64,000 nt of DNA from Plectrocnemia conspersa (Eukaryota; Arthropoda; Insecta; Trichoptera; Polycentropodidae), in contig VTFK01000023.1 of assembly GCA_009617715.1 (NCBI GenBank), positions 1,240,001 through 1,304,000 on the forward strand, in the 5' to 3' direction. Shown here in pieces: positions 20,970 through 32,864 of this stretch. The number at the start of each line of letters is the position of its first letter. Position 1 is the first letter of the stretch. The translations under genes were made by a program, and so were the position numbers. The notes under the pieces are model-generated. The model did no database searches. It had not been told where the DNA came from and worked only from the letters and a program-made list of their open reading frames with translations.

Positions 20970-22080
20970 CATGACTTGGCGTGTGCCAGATGTGTTCAAA
21001 AGCGACATTTTAGGTGTTTCGCTGACCCTCAAACTTTTTTTATAAAACATTGTATTCACAAATTTGATTCTTTATGAGCGAGTTATCAAATTTTTCTGAG
21101 AGCGAATTTGTTAAAGAAACCTTAATTGAATTCGCGGATTTTCTACTTGAAAACATTATAAACAAAGGCGCAATAAAAAGAGGCATTAAAGATATATAAT
21201 AATCTTGAAATAAAATAATAAGCAAAAATATTATTGAACGCCTCATTATATGTTAAGCAATGTATTTTATTTTCCTAATAATTGAATCAACATATGTCGG
21301 TGATTTTATACAGTTGCTAGTTTTTATTAGAATGATCTTTGCAGATTTTTATTTTAAAAATGAACTGTTGAGGACGATTTCATTGCGTAGGAGAATTCGA
21401 GGTATCTGTATTTTTACTGAATTCGAGAAATAGATAACCAGGATACAGTTGCTATTATTAAAATTTATCTCAATCAAAGCCTTGATAATGGATTTATTGC
21501 CTTATGTCAGAATGCCGGAGACTTTTGAGATATTTTGAGCTTTCACTGCATTGTTCATCAATTAGTTTTATATAACAAGAGACTTAACACAAAAAGTGTA
21601 ATAGATATTTCATTTAAAATTAATAATTTGATTAGAGAAAAAAATCTTTAACGGCGACTTTTCCACATGCAATTAAAATACGAAAAAATACAGACTTATG
21701 TTTTTTTTTCAAACTTTGATAAAGTCGAAGCAAGTTTTTGCAAAGATTTCGAGATTTTTTGGATGAAATCATTAATTTTCTTGAAGAAGGAGATTGACAT
21801 TTTTGACTGATTTCACAGGAAAACTAAGCTTGCTGAATTTAGATTTACAAGGTAAAAATACCTTTGTCTGTGGTTTGATTAGTAGGATTTCAAAAGACAA
21901 GCTATTATAATATAAAATCGCATTGATAAATGTTTTAGCAGATTTACAAGCATTAAGAATTATATACAAATTTCAATCCAGAAGAATATATGTCCAAAAT
22001 ACAGAATATTCTCTTAATATTCTTACTTTGGCTGGAGTTATGAATGTACAATCTCTTCATAAAATATTCTATGGTTATAT
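20970..22080 (+). pseudogene. hAT-like transposase pseudogene (GTF2I-repeat/ZBED type)
   Basis: Translation across several frameshifts and stops gives four recognisable blocks in the expected order. ESEFVKETLIEFADFLLEN at about 21085-21150 matches the N-terminal GEFVKECL region. DNQDTVAIIKIYL at about 21435-21475 matches the DESTD...DTAQL...FIRG strand with its first acidic residue. FHCIVHQLVLYNKRLN at about 21541-21590 matches the HCIIHQ block. LSLLNLDLQGKNTF at about 21825-21870 matches the LNxLNxxLQG block. This family encodes domesticated-looking hAT transposases annotated as GTF2I repeat or ZBED proteins. The zinc finger and C-terminal dimerisation region are not seen. It is dead. Confidence 0.8.
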
Positions 22081-22682
22081 ATATATTTAAAATTCTACTA
22101 TAACGTAATAAATGTTGTGTTAAAAATAATAAAATGGTTTAAAAATTGTTTATTCCATAAAAATTCCATTCGAATCCAAATATTAAAATGAGTCGATTGC
22201 AGTGTCAGAAAAAAAATAATGTCGATCGCAATTTCTCATAGAGGATGCGAATAACTGACGGATTGTCAAAGTGAAATGCGTTTCATATAACAAAGCCAAG
22301 TATCTTGGAAGATATCGCAGACGTTGTTTTTGTGTAGAGAGAACCTTTACTTGCTTTTAAATTTTCAAAGATCAGAGATTGATGAAAAAATATTTTTAGA
22401 AGAGCAGCGAGACTGTCATTAAAATTAAATCGGAAACCAAACCAGGCCCATTTTTCAACTTATCAAAGCCATATTACAGATCTAAACACTTAGTATTGAA
22501 GACCAAGTATAAAAAGAAGGATGCGATTGAGCGCAATGTGAAATATATAGTATTCTTCTTGTCAAATAAATCATTACTATTAGATGCGAGATCTTGTACT
22601 AGTAATTTATTTATTTCTTAATCAGTAGTAAATGTTTAATTTAATTAAAAGCTCACTTCGACTGAAGTTTTGGGGTTAAGAA
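22081..22682. other. unassigned
   Basis: AT-rich to intermediate composition. The 22190-22560 part could be further hAT sequence, but I cannot read a motif in it. Confidence 0.35.
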
Positions 22683-23162
22683 TAATTCCTCAGGTGGACG
22701 GATCATAATACGGAAATGTTTACGCGTGAGTTTGGCGATGGTCCATTGTTACCCACCATACAAAAGCTCCCTAGCTGCTCGGATGCGATAGCTTTCACTT
22801 TGATAAGAAACAAAGCTTATTTTAACAATAAACTTTCTACGCTCGTAAAGCACATCGGAAATCCTACACACACATACACATACATCACATTCAAAGGTAT
22901 GGAAAACTTCCACAATCACGCAGTTATTTATATTAACAACCATTGTTTTTCAAAGCTCCCCAGAAGCTCTTTTATCACATGGTCAGATGTGATTTCGCAA
23001 TCGTCCATTGTTTTTCATTGTTTTACGATTTCTAAAAACCGACCGTTTAATTCGTATATGAAAGGGTTAAAACAATACGCCGCCTTTCATTATTTAATGG
23101 GCTTTGTTTTGAATATTCACATGTCGCGACGATTCCACTCGAATGATTTGCTTAATGAATAA
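22683..23162 (+). CDS. unrecognised 148-codon open frame in a GC-richer block (doubtful gene)
   Basis: The frame is open from 22683 to the TAA at 23160-23162, with a first ATG at 22716. Just before, TTCCTCAG/GTGG could act as a splice acceptor. The product is about 148 residues, rich in His, Ser, Phe and Tyr, with no domain, signal peptide or membrane segment I recognise. Codon use follows local composition and gives no clear coding signal. The ATG context is not informative. The block could equally be a conserved non-coding island open by chance. I treat coding as unlikely but not excluded. Confidence 0.15.
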
Positions 23163-24520
23163 AATAAATAAATAATTATCATAATGGCCAAAGCATTACT
23201 TGTAACAACCCTGTTAGGCATAAAATAGTTACTTGATATAATATTTATGCTCAGAAATTGCTTTATGTGTCTCGTCACTGAAAATCGCTATTAATTTGAG
23301 TCAAGTATGTATGCTTGTTGCTTTTATGGTTTCGCGGCCTAATAGCTATTAGTGATTATGGCCGTAAACCTAATATACTACAATATTAAACACAATCGCT
23401 GTTGTTATAATTTAATTTGCAAGTTTGTGTGAATTATAGTGAAATTGGTACTCGAAGTGGAGTTTCAAGAACATAAAATAATAACGTGCAAGAGCTGTTC
23501 AATTCTGATTTTATATGCCTCACTTATTGTTTATTAACTATAAATGGATTCGCAGAAATCGAATTCAGATATTTTTATAAGCTCAAGACGGATTGGTCCA
23601 ATGAGATATCAATGGAAAATACCAGTGGGCCAATGCTTTCAATGTTTGTTTTATTTTATTTTAATCGGATATAAAGATACAAATTTGCACTTTCACGTGA
23701 CGTAGAGCTTTAGTCACACCAAAATTGTGTTTACAATGTGTATTTTAATGTTAATTAATTAATATTGCAAGGTTAGTGTAGTGATTCGTTTTATTGCTGC
23801 TGTTATAATTAATCGTTAGCCTTTGTATTTTTTATTAAAATACAAATTGTGGCAAAGCTTTGTCGTAAATCTATTTTTTTTTATTATGAAACATGAAGAG
23901 ATTTTCATAATGATGAACAAAGCAGAGAGGCAGTGATATAAAAAGTTTTGCTAGGCAATTAATGAAAAATAAGAAGTATTTAGAACTGTTTTTTTATTAA
24001 ATAAAACCAAAATATTACATTATCGGATACAAAAAAAAGCAGAAGCGATAATTCTATGACATTGAAATCAATAAACTTAATCTCAATCTCATTAACTGTA
24101 TTAGGGTTTTCGGGTTTCGGGTGCCTCAGAAAGTCATTTAGTAACTCATTTTATTGCTTTTCTATATAATTCTTGTCTTTAAGTTACATCAATATATCGT
24201 TGCGCATTTTAGTTAAAAAAAAATTCCATCCTTCTAGATTTAGATATAATTCTTTGATCATCTGGATTAGTTTGCTCATTATATAGTAAATTTCTTTAGA
24301 TCTGAATTTTAAAATAAAACAAGCTATGTGCTCTTTAGTATTTAAATAAAGAAGTCCATTTTAAAATAGATTCTTAGCTTGTGTATTTTAAGCTCATCTA
24401 CCAATTATTTAGATTGCTATCCAACAATGAAACATCTTTCTCAGAATTCGGAAAAAATATATGCGAAAATACAATATGTTGCCTTTTAAAGGTATCGCCA
24501 AATAAACCAAAAAAGCTCTC
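23163..24520. other. AT-rich unassigned sequence
   Basis: AT-rich. Minus-strand translation around 24050-24280 has a short protein-like patch (NELLNDFLRHP) that might be transposon-derived, but I cannot assign it. TTAGGGTTTTCGGGTTTCGG at 24101-24120 is a small degenerate repeat. Confidence 0.4.
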
Positions 24521-25090
24521 TATCTACACCCCACGTAATGGAACTCTCGAAAGCCTCATATAGATTATCATTCAAGTATAAAAGCAGATTTTTACAATGG
24601 GCCAAAAGGGTATGGGGCCACCGTACGTACACGCTCTATATTGAGAGAGATTCTCATGTATCGAAACTTTCTAATATCCTGGAACGCTCCAGGCATTCTA
24701 AGGCAAATTCATCAGAATTGGATTCTTTTGTGGCTTCGCACAGATTGGGTTCAGACTGCTTTGTTCGGTCCGCTTGCTGCCAATTCGGAGATTCTCATCT
24801 CGTGGCCAAAATTGAATTTTCGAGCGTTGACTGATTAAAAACGAATTCGCATACTCGAGCGGTGCGGATGTGTGGTGCTATAATATATTAACTCGATAAA
24901 AGCTTTGTGTGTGTAACAAACATTGGTTAATTTAAGTCGCCGTAGTCCTTGGCAGTTATGCTCGAATCCTCCGGTAATCCTACTTGTTAATATCCCAACC
25001 TGAGCGATAATCCTTTGGATTTGCTTCAAACCGGCTGTATTGAGCATAAATTGTTTATATGATAAAGCTCCTTTGGCACGATAAATTATT
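24521..25090. promoter_or_regulatory. GC-richer island 8 (putative regulatory)
   Basis: Low-repeat block with ATTGAGAGAGATTCTC near 24639 and CCTGGAACGCTCCAGGC near 24678 (CCTGGA and TCCAGG face each other over five bases). Open frames of 98 and 65 codons on the plus strand overlap in different phases and are unrecognised. Candidate regulatory DNA. Confidence 0.35.
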
Positions 25091-26220
25091 CGTTTTCTAT
25101 TAATCTACCCTCATACATATGTGCTTTCGTATTTGAGTTTGATGTGTGAATATATTATGCAAACGTCAATTTTGGGCTTAGGTTGTTTTTTTTTTATCGT
25201 CTATCTAATACGAAGAATTTATAAATATGTATTTAAAATTTTATATATGATAAATACTTTATTTATTTTATTTAAATTAGGTTTAAAATCAACTGCTAGA
25301 TTTTTTGTATTAAAAAAATACTAAAGTATAATATTTGTTTAATACTTGAATAATTATTTATTTGCTTATGATATTTTAGAGAGCAAAAAATACTATAAAA
25401 TTCCGTGGTATTTTTATATAATAATAATATTATCACATTCCAGTAAAATTAACCAAATAGTTTTGAATTTTAAACTTGCTGTGATTTATTGTTATGGTGT
25501 TTTTATTACGATGATAAATGTTAAATGCAAAACATTCTTAACAAGACTAAAATATAATTATATATTATGAATAATATTAATTTTAATATTTTTTGTCAGT
25601 AAAATCAAATTAACAAAATATTACTTATAGAAACAGTTACAATCATTTATAATTTATTCTTAAGTTGTAATAATATTATGATATAAATTAATGCAAAAAT
25701 ATTAAGGTTTATAAATATTTAGGATTATAATAATATTTACTTTCAACTTTTATTTGTCATAGGATTTCATAAATATTTATACTAGTGTTATTTTTATTTT
25801 TGATTTTCTGATATTATATAATATATTTTTTGTTATTAAAACGGTAAATACTGAAAAAATATTTATCGTAATATTAAGTAAAAAAGAATAGCTTTAATCT
25901 AAAAAATTTTAGCATTTTTTTTCATAGCTTTTATTTATAAATTAGACTAATAATAAATAAAAATAAAAATATTTTTAAGCATTAGTATTTATTTTAAATG
26001 CTTATATCTATTTACAATAAAGAACATAGCAAATAAAAATGAACTAGCATTTTTAGCATAAATAGAAAAAAATTTCAATGAAAGTTATTTATATTCTAGC
26101 TACATTTGATTTTAATGTATTATTCATTTCTGAAAAGTCGATGTCAATATAAATTTCAATGTATAAATAAAATTAAAGCTTTTGTAAAATATTAATTTTT
26201 TTAAATTTAGAACTCTTGGT
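25091..26220. other. extremely AT-rich desert
   Basis: Among the most AT-rich parts of the window, with short palindromic AT runs and no recognisable gene or element. The 67- and 74-codon frames here are translations of AT-rich DNA. Confidence 0.55.
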
Positions 26221-27095
26221 AGAGTACGCTCGGGATAAGAATGCCGGTTTGTTATTGTGTGCGTGTACATGTATATGAGAGGGAGAAGCGATGTAGCGTG
26301 TACTTCGTTGTCTCGCTTTCTCTTTTAAGGACAGTCGCTTATTCGTCAACGCTGGTATTCGTCATTAAAGTGCAGTGTGGCACAAAAGTTCGATCTTCTC
26401 TAGTGATTTATTTTAAATAATTTTGTGTTGATATTGGTTTAAAACCCAGATATGCCCACTGTCCCATGGGTAGGTCACTAAGCTCGTGCCACTGTTTTTT
26501 ATTTATAAATGAAATTTTAAGAGAACAAAACTTCTTGGGCATATCTGGTTAATTGATATCAAGGCTTCAAATATACACTGTAAGTTATTCGTTCTTTTAC
26601 TTGTAGATTAAAATATTTTAAATATTTTTCTATTAATCCGTACGTTGCTGGATTTTTTTTACCCTATTCTCTGTAAGGCTTAAAAAAGTGATTATTCTTA
26701 TCGTTGCGCCAATGATAATTTTTTATTTATTTGATGGATTCTAATGATTTAATAAAGATGTCGAGTCATTAAACAATCTGCGAATAATTTCTTTCCCCAT
26801 TTTATATCTTTTTGTTTTTGAAGAATTGCTAAAGACTTCATTATTTTTTTGACTGGTGAAAGATTTTGAATTTTGCAAATATTTAATTAATGACATCAAT
26901 GTCTGGTTTCTTCGATTATATAATATATTTTTAATTGTCCGTTGATATTTCCAACTTAGCTCAGATGAATGTATGTTAAATAAACATATATTTTCTATTA
27001 AAATAAAAAAATTAAATATTCTGAGCGAAATTGTTTTGAGCCACACAGTTCACGCACACAATAACAAACTGGAATCCTTATCCCGAGCGTAATCT
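26221..27095 (-). mobile_element. unclassified DNA element with about 40-bp inverted termini, copy 1
   Basis: The left end TAGAGTACGCTCGGGATAAG and then AATGCCGGTTTGTTATTGTG (about 26220-26260) is mirrored at the right end (about 27050-27095; reverse complement TAGATTACGCTCGGGATAAG). Flanking the TACGCTCGGG core are TA dinucleotides, compatible with a TA target duplication, though a longer terminus starting TAGA is also possible. Inside, CCAGATATGCCCA and TGGGCATATCTGG face each other at about 26446-26550. A minus-strand frame of 101 codons (26741-27046) starts beside the right terminus but matches nothing I know and is not preserved in the second copy at 53.26 kb. Non-autonomous element of unknown superfamily. 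Strand follows that frame. Confidence 0.8.
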
Positions 27096-27825
27096 ACACC
27101 TTATTTAGATTTTAATATGTATAAAGTGGATTTTCTAAGTGGGGTCCTTGCAGACCTAGGAATTATATTGATGGAAATATATATCAAGATTTTGTTAGTA
27201 TACCACAAAAAATTTTTTTTTTTTATAAATCTGTTTTTTTTAATTAACATGATTTTATCAATAAAATCAAATAATCTTACTGAGTTGGTAAGATTAGTCT
27301 AATTAGAAAATTTGCTTTTTAATTAATGTTATTTTTATAATAAAAATGGTATATTGGCAATGATAGCTGGAATATAAATAATATTAATTTCAAGATCTTC
27401 TTATTGATATTTAGTATTTATTTGTTCTTTGTTATAAATGGACAATATGAATAATTCAATTAGAATTTAAAAAGAATTTTACTGTTTATAATAATTTGCA
27501 TAATTATATTTTGATTATGATTTTTTTTATTATGATTATTTAAAAAAGGCGCAGTGCATGAATTTACACTATTTTTTATATTAAGTTAAGTTATGCTGGA
27601 TAATTTATTAGTTTCTGTACTTTTACAAATAAATACAAAATATTATATTACATAATATCAGTACTTAAAAAAAGCAAACATAAAAAATATATATTTAACT
27701 AAATAAATAAACAGGTATATTATTTGATTAAATTATATCATTGTCGCTGTTATATTATTAATTATTTATTTTTATATGGGTGTTATTAATAAATAATTTA
27801 AGCATAAATAATAAAAGTGCACAGA
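27096..27825. other. AT-rich unassigned sequence
   Basis: AT-rich with no recognisable feature. Confidence 0.5.
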
Positions 27826-28400
27826 TCGACGCACGCACGCGTCAGATTTACCTGAGAATAGGTAAAGCTACCAAGCAGATATATACGTCATAAATAAACA
27901 AAATGTCTCGCTGAAGACTTTGCCGTGTGTAATAAAATATGCATGGCTTACTCAAAACACGGGACGCAAAAGTCAAACTTCTTATGAGAGATTCTCTCGG
28001 TGATTTTCTCTCTTTTTTCATCTCACATTTTTTCCTCAGTTCGGCTCTACATACATATAAAATATGATATTCGCGGAGAACTCGCTCGAGCGTTATCGTA
28101 ACGGCCACTCGGCCTGTGTAATTGACTTTTATTATGTATTATAAGGCTTTTTTTGGTAATTACATCGTAACTAATTCCCGGTGAGGGGGCCAGGTATCGG
28201 AGCGTGCTGATACGCTTTTGATATGAAGTCTAGTGAGAGATGGGAAGGTGTCGGGGGCACATTTCTCTTGAGGCGAACCCTCCTTTGAAGCCTAAATATT
28301 TATTGAACACGCATTATCTTGGACCGCCACCCACGGTGGGGATATTGGGAAGCTGTGCTAGGGGATGGTGGCGAGTGTGCGATGTAAAGCCGGACTAACA
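27826..28400. promoter_or_regulatory. GC-richer island 9 (putative regulatory)
   Basis: Low-repeat block starting at CGACGCACGCACGCG. It includes GTAACGGCCACTCGGCC near 28097, ATTGACTTTTATTATG near 28120 and CCACCCACGGTGGGG near 28328. The 86-codon minus frame is unrecognised. Candidate enhancer-like DNA. Confidence 0.35.
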
Positions 28401-29320
28401 CGTTCATGATACAGATAAAATTTAAAATTGTGATTCAAATATATATGTATATGGTAGCCCCAATGCATACAAATAAATTTAAGCCATTTTAATTTACCGA
28501 TTTAAAAAAAATATAATACAAAAAAGAAAACACTCGGTACTGATAAAAAAAAACATATTACGGAGCACATTATCCAGGGGCACAGACCCTCAGTGATACG
28601 TTCCATCTAGAGGCTGTGTTACTAAGCGTCTGTATCTGGTATTTATCTAATGTAATAATTTAATTTAAAATCGGCCATGATTATATCACTTGAATTTTAA
28701 ATATATAAATCCATTTTTTTTAAATTAATTTACTTTCTGCCGTGAAATAATTGTAGCTGTAGAAAAGTGATCAGATGGCTTTTATGGCTTTGAAAGCAAA
28801 AAATTACGGGACTCAAAAAATGTGACATATTATAAGTAGATGTGTGTTATTCGATTTTGTTTAAGCATAAGAAAATCGTTTAACTGTATTAAAAAGTGCT
28901 AAATAGATTTTTGCTTTAATTAATAAATATTAGCGACAACAGATTCAATATCGTAGTAAAGAAAGGCTTTGGTATCATCTCCCGCTTTTAACCAATAAGC
29001 GTCGTAAAACGAAGATCTTATTATAGTATTTATATTTATATAATATAAACTACAACAATATTTGAGCAATTCATAAATATTTAATTTAAACTGAATTTTT
29101 ATAAGTAATAAATAATGAAATTTTTCTGTATCAATTCTACTATTTAGTGAACTATTAGTAATATTTTGGTGATTTTCAGACTATTTTTATTTAAAATAAG
29201 GTGTTTTTATTTTATTTTAGGTAATATATCTGTATAAATTGTGTAGATATTAGCGAAACTATTATTTGAAATTATTTTTGTAAAACATCAAAATTTTATT
29301 TCAATATAAAGTTTATTATG
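28401..29320. other. AT-rich unassigned sequence
   Basis: AT-rich with a small GC-richer patch at 28560-28640. No gene or element recognised. Confidence 0.45.
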
Positions 29321-29830
29321 AAAAACTCCCTCAGCGTGGATTAAATACCTCGCTTTAGTTTTCCTCGTTCACCCTTAGCCTTTACCCCAAGCCGCCCCCA
29401 AACACATGATGGAAAATGGAATGATGGATTGGTTCGAGACTTCTTTGTAGCGATTCGCATAATGTTCGTTGCGTGCGAGCGAATTTCACGCGAAAGAAAT
29501 CGATGTACACACACCGTTTTAAAATAACTAGAGATAAAACTCTATTCCATTATAATAATTCCGGATAGAAAAAAGTGGTATTATAATAATATATTCGGTG
29601 GCAATTTCGAGCAAATGGAATACGAGTTTTATCTAGGATCTCCCGAATGCACGTCAGGCAAATGACCATAGTCGACGGGGGTTGGTGGATGAAATGGCTT
29701 TTGCGGTTTGGACAGGGATGCCTGGCACTTTCGAGAAAATCATCCCCTTCGTGGTGATTTAAATTGATGGCTTTCCGAAGCGTGCGCAATATACGAGCTT
29801 TTTATCTGCAAGTTTTCGGGGGTATGTTTG
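29321..29830. promoter_or_regulatory. GC-richer island 10 (putative regulatory)
   Basis: Low-repeat block with AGCCTTTACCCCAAGCCGCC near 29378 and GTAGCGATTCGCATAATG near 29446. The 79-codon minus frame is unrecognised. Confidence 0.3.
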
Positions 29831-30725
29831 ATAAAAAATAATATGTTAGGCACACATAAAAACCAAAAAAAAAAATATATATATATATACATTTATACGG
29901 TTTTAGAATATATTATATAAATATAATATATTTAAAAAACATCGAATAGAACTTTATTTATTTAATGATAGTTTTATAAATAAAGCTTTATTGTATGTTA
30001 ATAATAATGTAATATATTACATATATATATAAATATATGTATTAAGACTAACTTATTTTAAAATAGGTTCACTACGAAACATCTCAATAACTAATTTTAA
30101 TTTTATTTGAAGGATTGCCACTTTTACCACTAGTTATAGTAAGAATTATTATCTACTTCTAAAATATTAGTCACTATTTTATAATCGAGTTATAAGTATG
30201 ATGATTAAAACCAAGGGAAAAAGGTAAACAATCAAAAAGCGCGCGGTCGGAATCGGCACTATATTTTTCCGACCGCATTCAATGCCACTTTTGACTTTAA
30301 TTTAACTGTCCTCAGATTCATTTAATCTAATCTCAGTTAAGTGTAGGTAAATTGTGTTAAGGCTAAGATTGAGGTTGCAAATTATGTTAGACGAAGATTA
30401 TTTAATGTTACGTGGTTTGGCAACCAATGTTGTTTTAATTAAATACATTATCAGCTTTAAAACAGTCATTATATTTCTCCCAGTGTGGTTAAATAATTTA
30501 TGATTTTATTGTAAAAATTAATAGTCTTTTGAGAAAAATAATTCAGTGGTTTTACACAGACAAATTGGTCAAAATAGCTATTATTTAGAGCTTTACTTAA
30601 ATATCTCGCAGTATTTTTTATTATTTTATTTTATTTATATATTATATTTTCTATGTGCTGCAAAACCTCATTATTAGAGATATTTTTATATTTAATTTGT
30701 TCGATATAACTCAATTTGAATTAAT
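29831..30725. other. AT-rich, with (TA)n microsatellite and short hairpin
   Basis: AT-rich. An A run followed by (TA)n sits at about 29865-29890. At 30243-30276, GCGGTCGGAA and TTCCGACCGC are exact 10-bp complementary arms around a 14-base loop. Otherwise unassigned. Confidence 0.6.
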
Positions 30726-30905
30726 TATTGCGATATTCATCGGTGTGATTTGGAATATCTAATAAAACCAAAATGATGGTCGATTAAAATTATAATTATA
30801 TATTAATCATTAATACTGACACAAAAGTTTATATTGGATTTGAACCCAATTCTTTCAGGTATTAGTCATCAACTATAACACTGGTTTATCGTGCTCCTTA
30901 AGTAA
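30726..30905 (-). repeat. SINE-B, copy 2
   Basis: On the plus strand the order is CGATATTCATCGGTGTGATT, AATATCT, GTCGATTAAAATTATAATTA, then GGATTTGAACCCAATTCTTT, the complement of a mutated tRNA B box (GGGTTCAAATCC). This matches the complete copy at 46.73 kb. The tRNA-derived head therefore lies at the high-coordinate end on the minus strand. Confidence 0.75.
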
Positions 30906-31522
30906 AAATGGTTTTTAAGAAAAAAAAATCTTTGCTTCACTGAAGCTGACCCATTTTTTAGAGTAAATTATATATTATTATACAATAATATACAACGTAC
31001 AATTGCGATTTTTATTTTACTGGAAAATATATACATTATAACAATTTATGATCGGTATAAATCGATATTATTTCGTTTGCCATTATAAATTGCAAATAAC
31101 TTGAAAGTATGCGACAATATATGTATTTATATTATATATTATACACAATATTTCTTAGAAAAAAATCATAAAACTTTCTTAGTCTGGTCTGAGGTGAGAT
31201 TTTAAACTTTTGAAAGTTAGTTCGAAATTATGGCTTTGCCCTTGAGCAATACATAAAATAATAAAATTATCAGATAATTCCAAATGTACCTCTTATACTT
31301 ATGAAGTTTGGTGACCACATATTTGAAAGACTAAAACTGATTTTTATTATTTATAAAAATTGTGTGCAGATTTATGGTTTTGGATTAAATCCAGGATTAA
31401 AACGTTATATATGTAAAGTATTGTGAGACATACGAATACGTACTATTTATTGCTTTATAGTAAACTTATAGTATAGTATCCCAAGATTTTATCTATATAG
31501 AACATATGTATATATTTTCCGC
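30906..31522. other. AT-rich unassigned sequence
   Basis: AT-rich with no recognisable feature. Confidence 0.5.
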
Positions 31523-32010
31523 TCACCCCCGGCAAAACCCACGCCTGCGTGTGTTTGGTGGCAACGTATCCATTGGTCGGCCATGTATCGAAAATCCATA
31601 GGTGTGCGCAACCGCTCGTATTGTGATGTGGGTGTGTGAATGTATGTGTGTGTGTGTGTATAGATTTATACAGGTCTTTCGAGGAGCTGGAGTGATATAT
31701 CGTGTAGATGTGTACTGGCCGGTTGCTAGGGCCGTTGCTAGGCAGCCACCCTGTTTCTTACCCCTGCTTCCTAACCCTCCTCTAAAGCTCCTCGTGATCC
31801 TTTGAGTGCGCCCGGGGGAGGGTCTGCTGACCCACCCCGTACTTCTGCAGCCTCCTGGGGTCGCCTTGGAAATTAATAGGATAGTGAGTACAGGATAACA
31901 GGATGTGACGTCAGCTCTGACGAAATACATATACTCGTCCTGATGGTAATGCTCCAAATGAGACTCGGGTCTGATGAGATACACTTGCTCGACTCGAATC
32001 ACAGGATGTC
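31523..32010 (-). CDS. doubtful exon-like open frame in GC-rich island 11
   Basis: On the minus strand TATATTTTATTTCAG is followed by GACATCCTGTGATTCGAG at about 32010, a good splice-acceptor-like junction. One frame then stays open for about 160 codons to 31523. It begins HPVIRVEQVYLIRPESHLEH and ends through a His/Thr-rich stretch that simply translates the (TG)n microsatellite at 31630-31662. No domain is recognisable and a proper upstream exon is not visible. Coding is unlikely. A non-coding exon or regulatory island is as plausible. GTTGCTAGG occurs twice here (31722-31730, 31734-31742), resembling RFX half-sites. Confidence 0.15.
31630..31662. repeat. interrupted (TG)n microsatellite
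   Basis: TGTGAATGTATGTGTGTGTG repeat tract within the island. Ordinary short tandem repeat. Confidence 0.9.
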
Positions 32011-32319
32011 CTGAAATAAAATATATAATTAATATATTTAGTTTACATTTCCGGCTTTACAGCATCCTTCGATAACTCGCTCATAACTTTGCGACATAAA
32101 ATGACCACGAGAAAAACAATAATCTCAAGGGCCATAAAGAATATTTTCAAAATATATCTGTTATATGGAAATCTATTGATTTTATGCAAAAGATATTGAA
32201 AACATAATAAACTACCTATATTTAATATTTTGTTGTTATTCAATAATCTGCAATGTGACTAAAATTAAAAAAAAGTGTTATTACTCGTGGGTCATATTTG
32301 ATGGACAGAACGTCAAATC
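32011..32319. other. unassigned
   Basis: AT-rich. The minus-strand 66-codon frame (32043-32243) includes a hydrophobic stretch FFMALEIIVFLVVILC that would be a membrane segment. Nothing else supports it as a gene. Confidence 0.35.
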
Positions 32320-32575
32320 GTCAACGTTAAATTTTGGAAAGAGTATGACATTTATAAAGCTGTTAAAAATATTGGGGACGCCTGGAGTGAAATTTTAATA
32401 TCTACGATATAGAATAATCTCACTCCCCAGTTGGTCGGAGATAGTATGCAAACTGAATAAGTTGATGATGTTATTAACGAACTAGTCGAAACGACGATAT
32501 AACTGGATTTAAATCTGAAAGAAGAGGATTTCGTTTTTAGCATAAATGACGAACAAAGTTGTGATGGAATTTGAT
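32320..32575 (+). pseudogene. Tigger/pogo-like transposase C-terminal fragment
   Basis: A single frame from about 32326 reads VKFWKEYDIYKAVKNIGDAW then SEILISTI*NN, and later VDDVINELVETTI*LDLN and LKEEDFVF, with three in-frame stops. The block FW..Y.I..A...I..AW.....T, followed by an acidic L.L..ED segment, is characteristic of the C-terminal end of Tigger/jerky-type DDE transposases after the catalytic domain. The catalytic residues lie upstream and are not readable. A pogo-like terminus remnant lies at 34.37 kb, but repeat C and a hAT element separate them. Confidence 0.75.
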
Positions 32576-32864
32576 GACCAGAGAATATAAGACTACTTTA
32601 AAGAAAAATAGCTAGAAAATAATCAATTAAAACATTTTTAAACAGGTAGCTTAATATTAAAATCGAAAGTTTTAAAAGCAGTGATTGATGACATTGTTAA
32701 TATTTAAGAAAAAAAAAAATATTTTATTAAATAGTTTGCAATTAAATTTATGTTTTTCTATACTATGTACGTATTAAATAAATAAAAAAATTATTTTCTT
32801 AAATGTATGAAGTGTTTCTTAATTCTCAAAAATTCTTGAGAAATTTGGGTATATAAAAAAATAT
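32576..32864. other. AT-rich unassigned sequence
   Basis: AT-rich, possibly 3' untranslated sequence of the Tigger-like element. Confidence 0.4.

Noticed and set aside
26741..27046. 101-codon frame inside the inverted-repeat element as a transposase
   Set aside because: No catalytic motif seen, and the second copy does not keep the frame.
32043..32243. 66-codon frame with a membrane-like segment
   Set aside because: A single hydrophobic stretch in AT-rich DNA is expected by chance. No supporting context.
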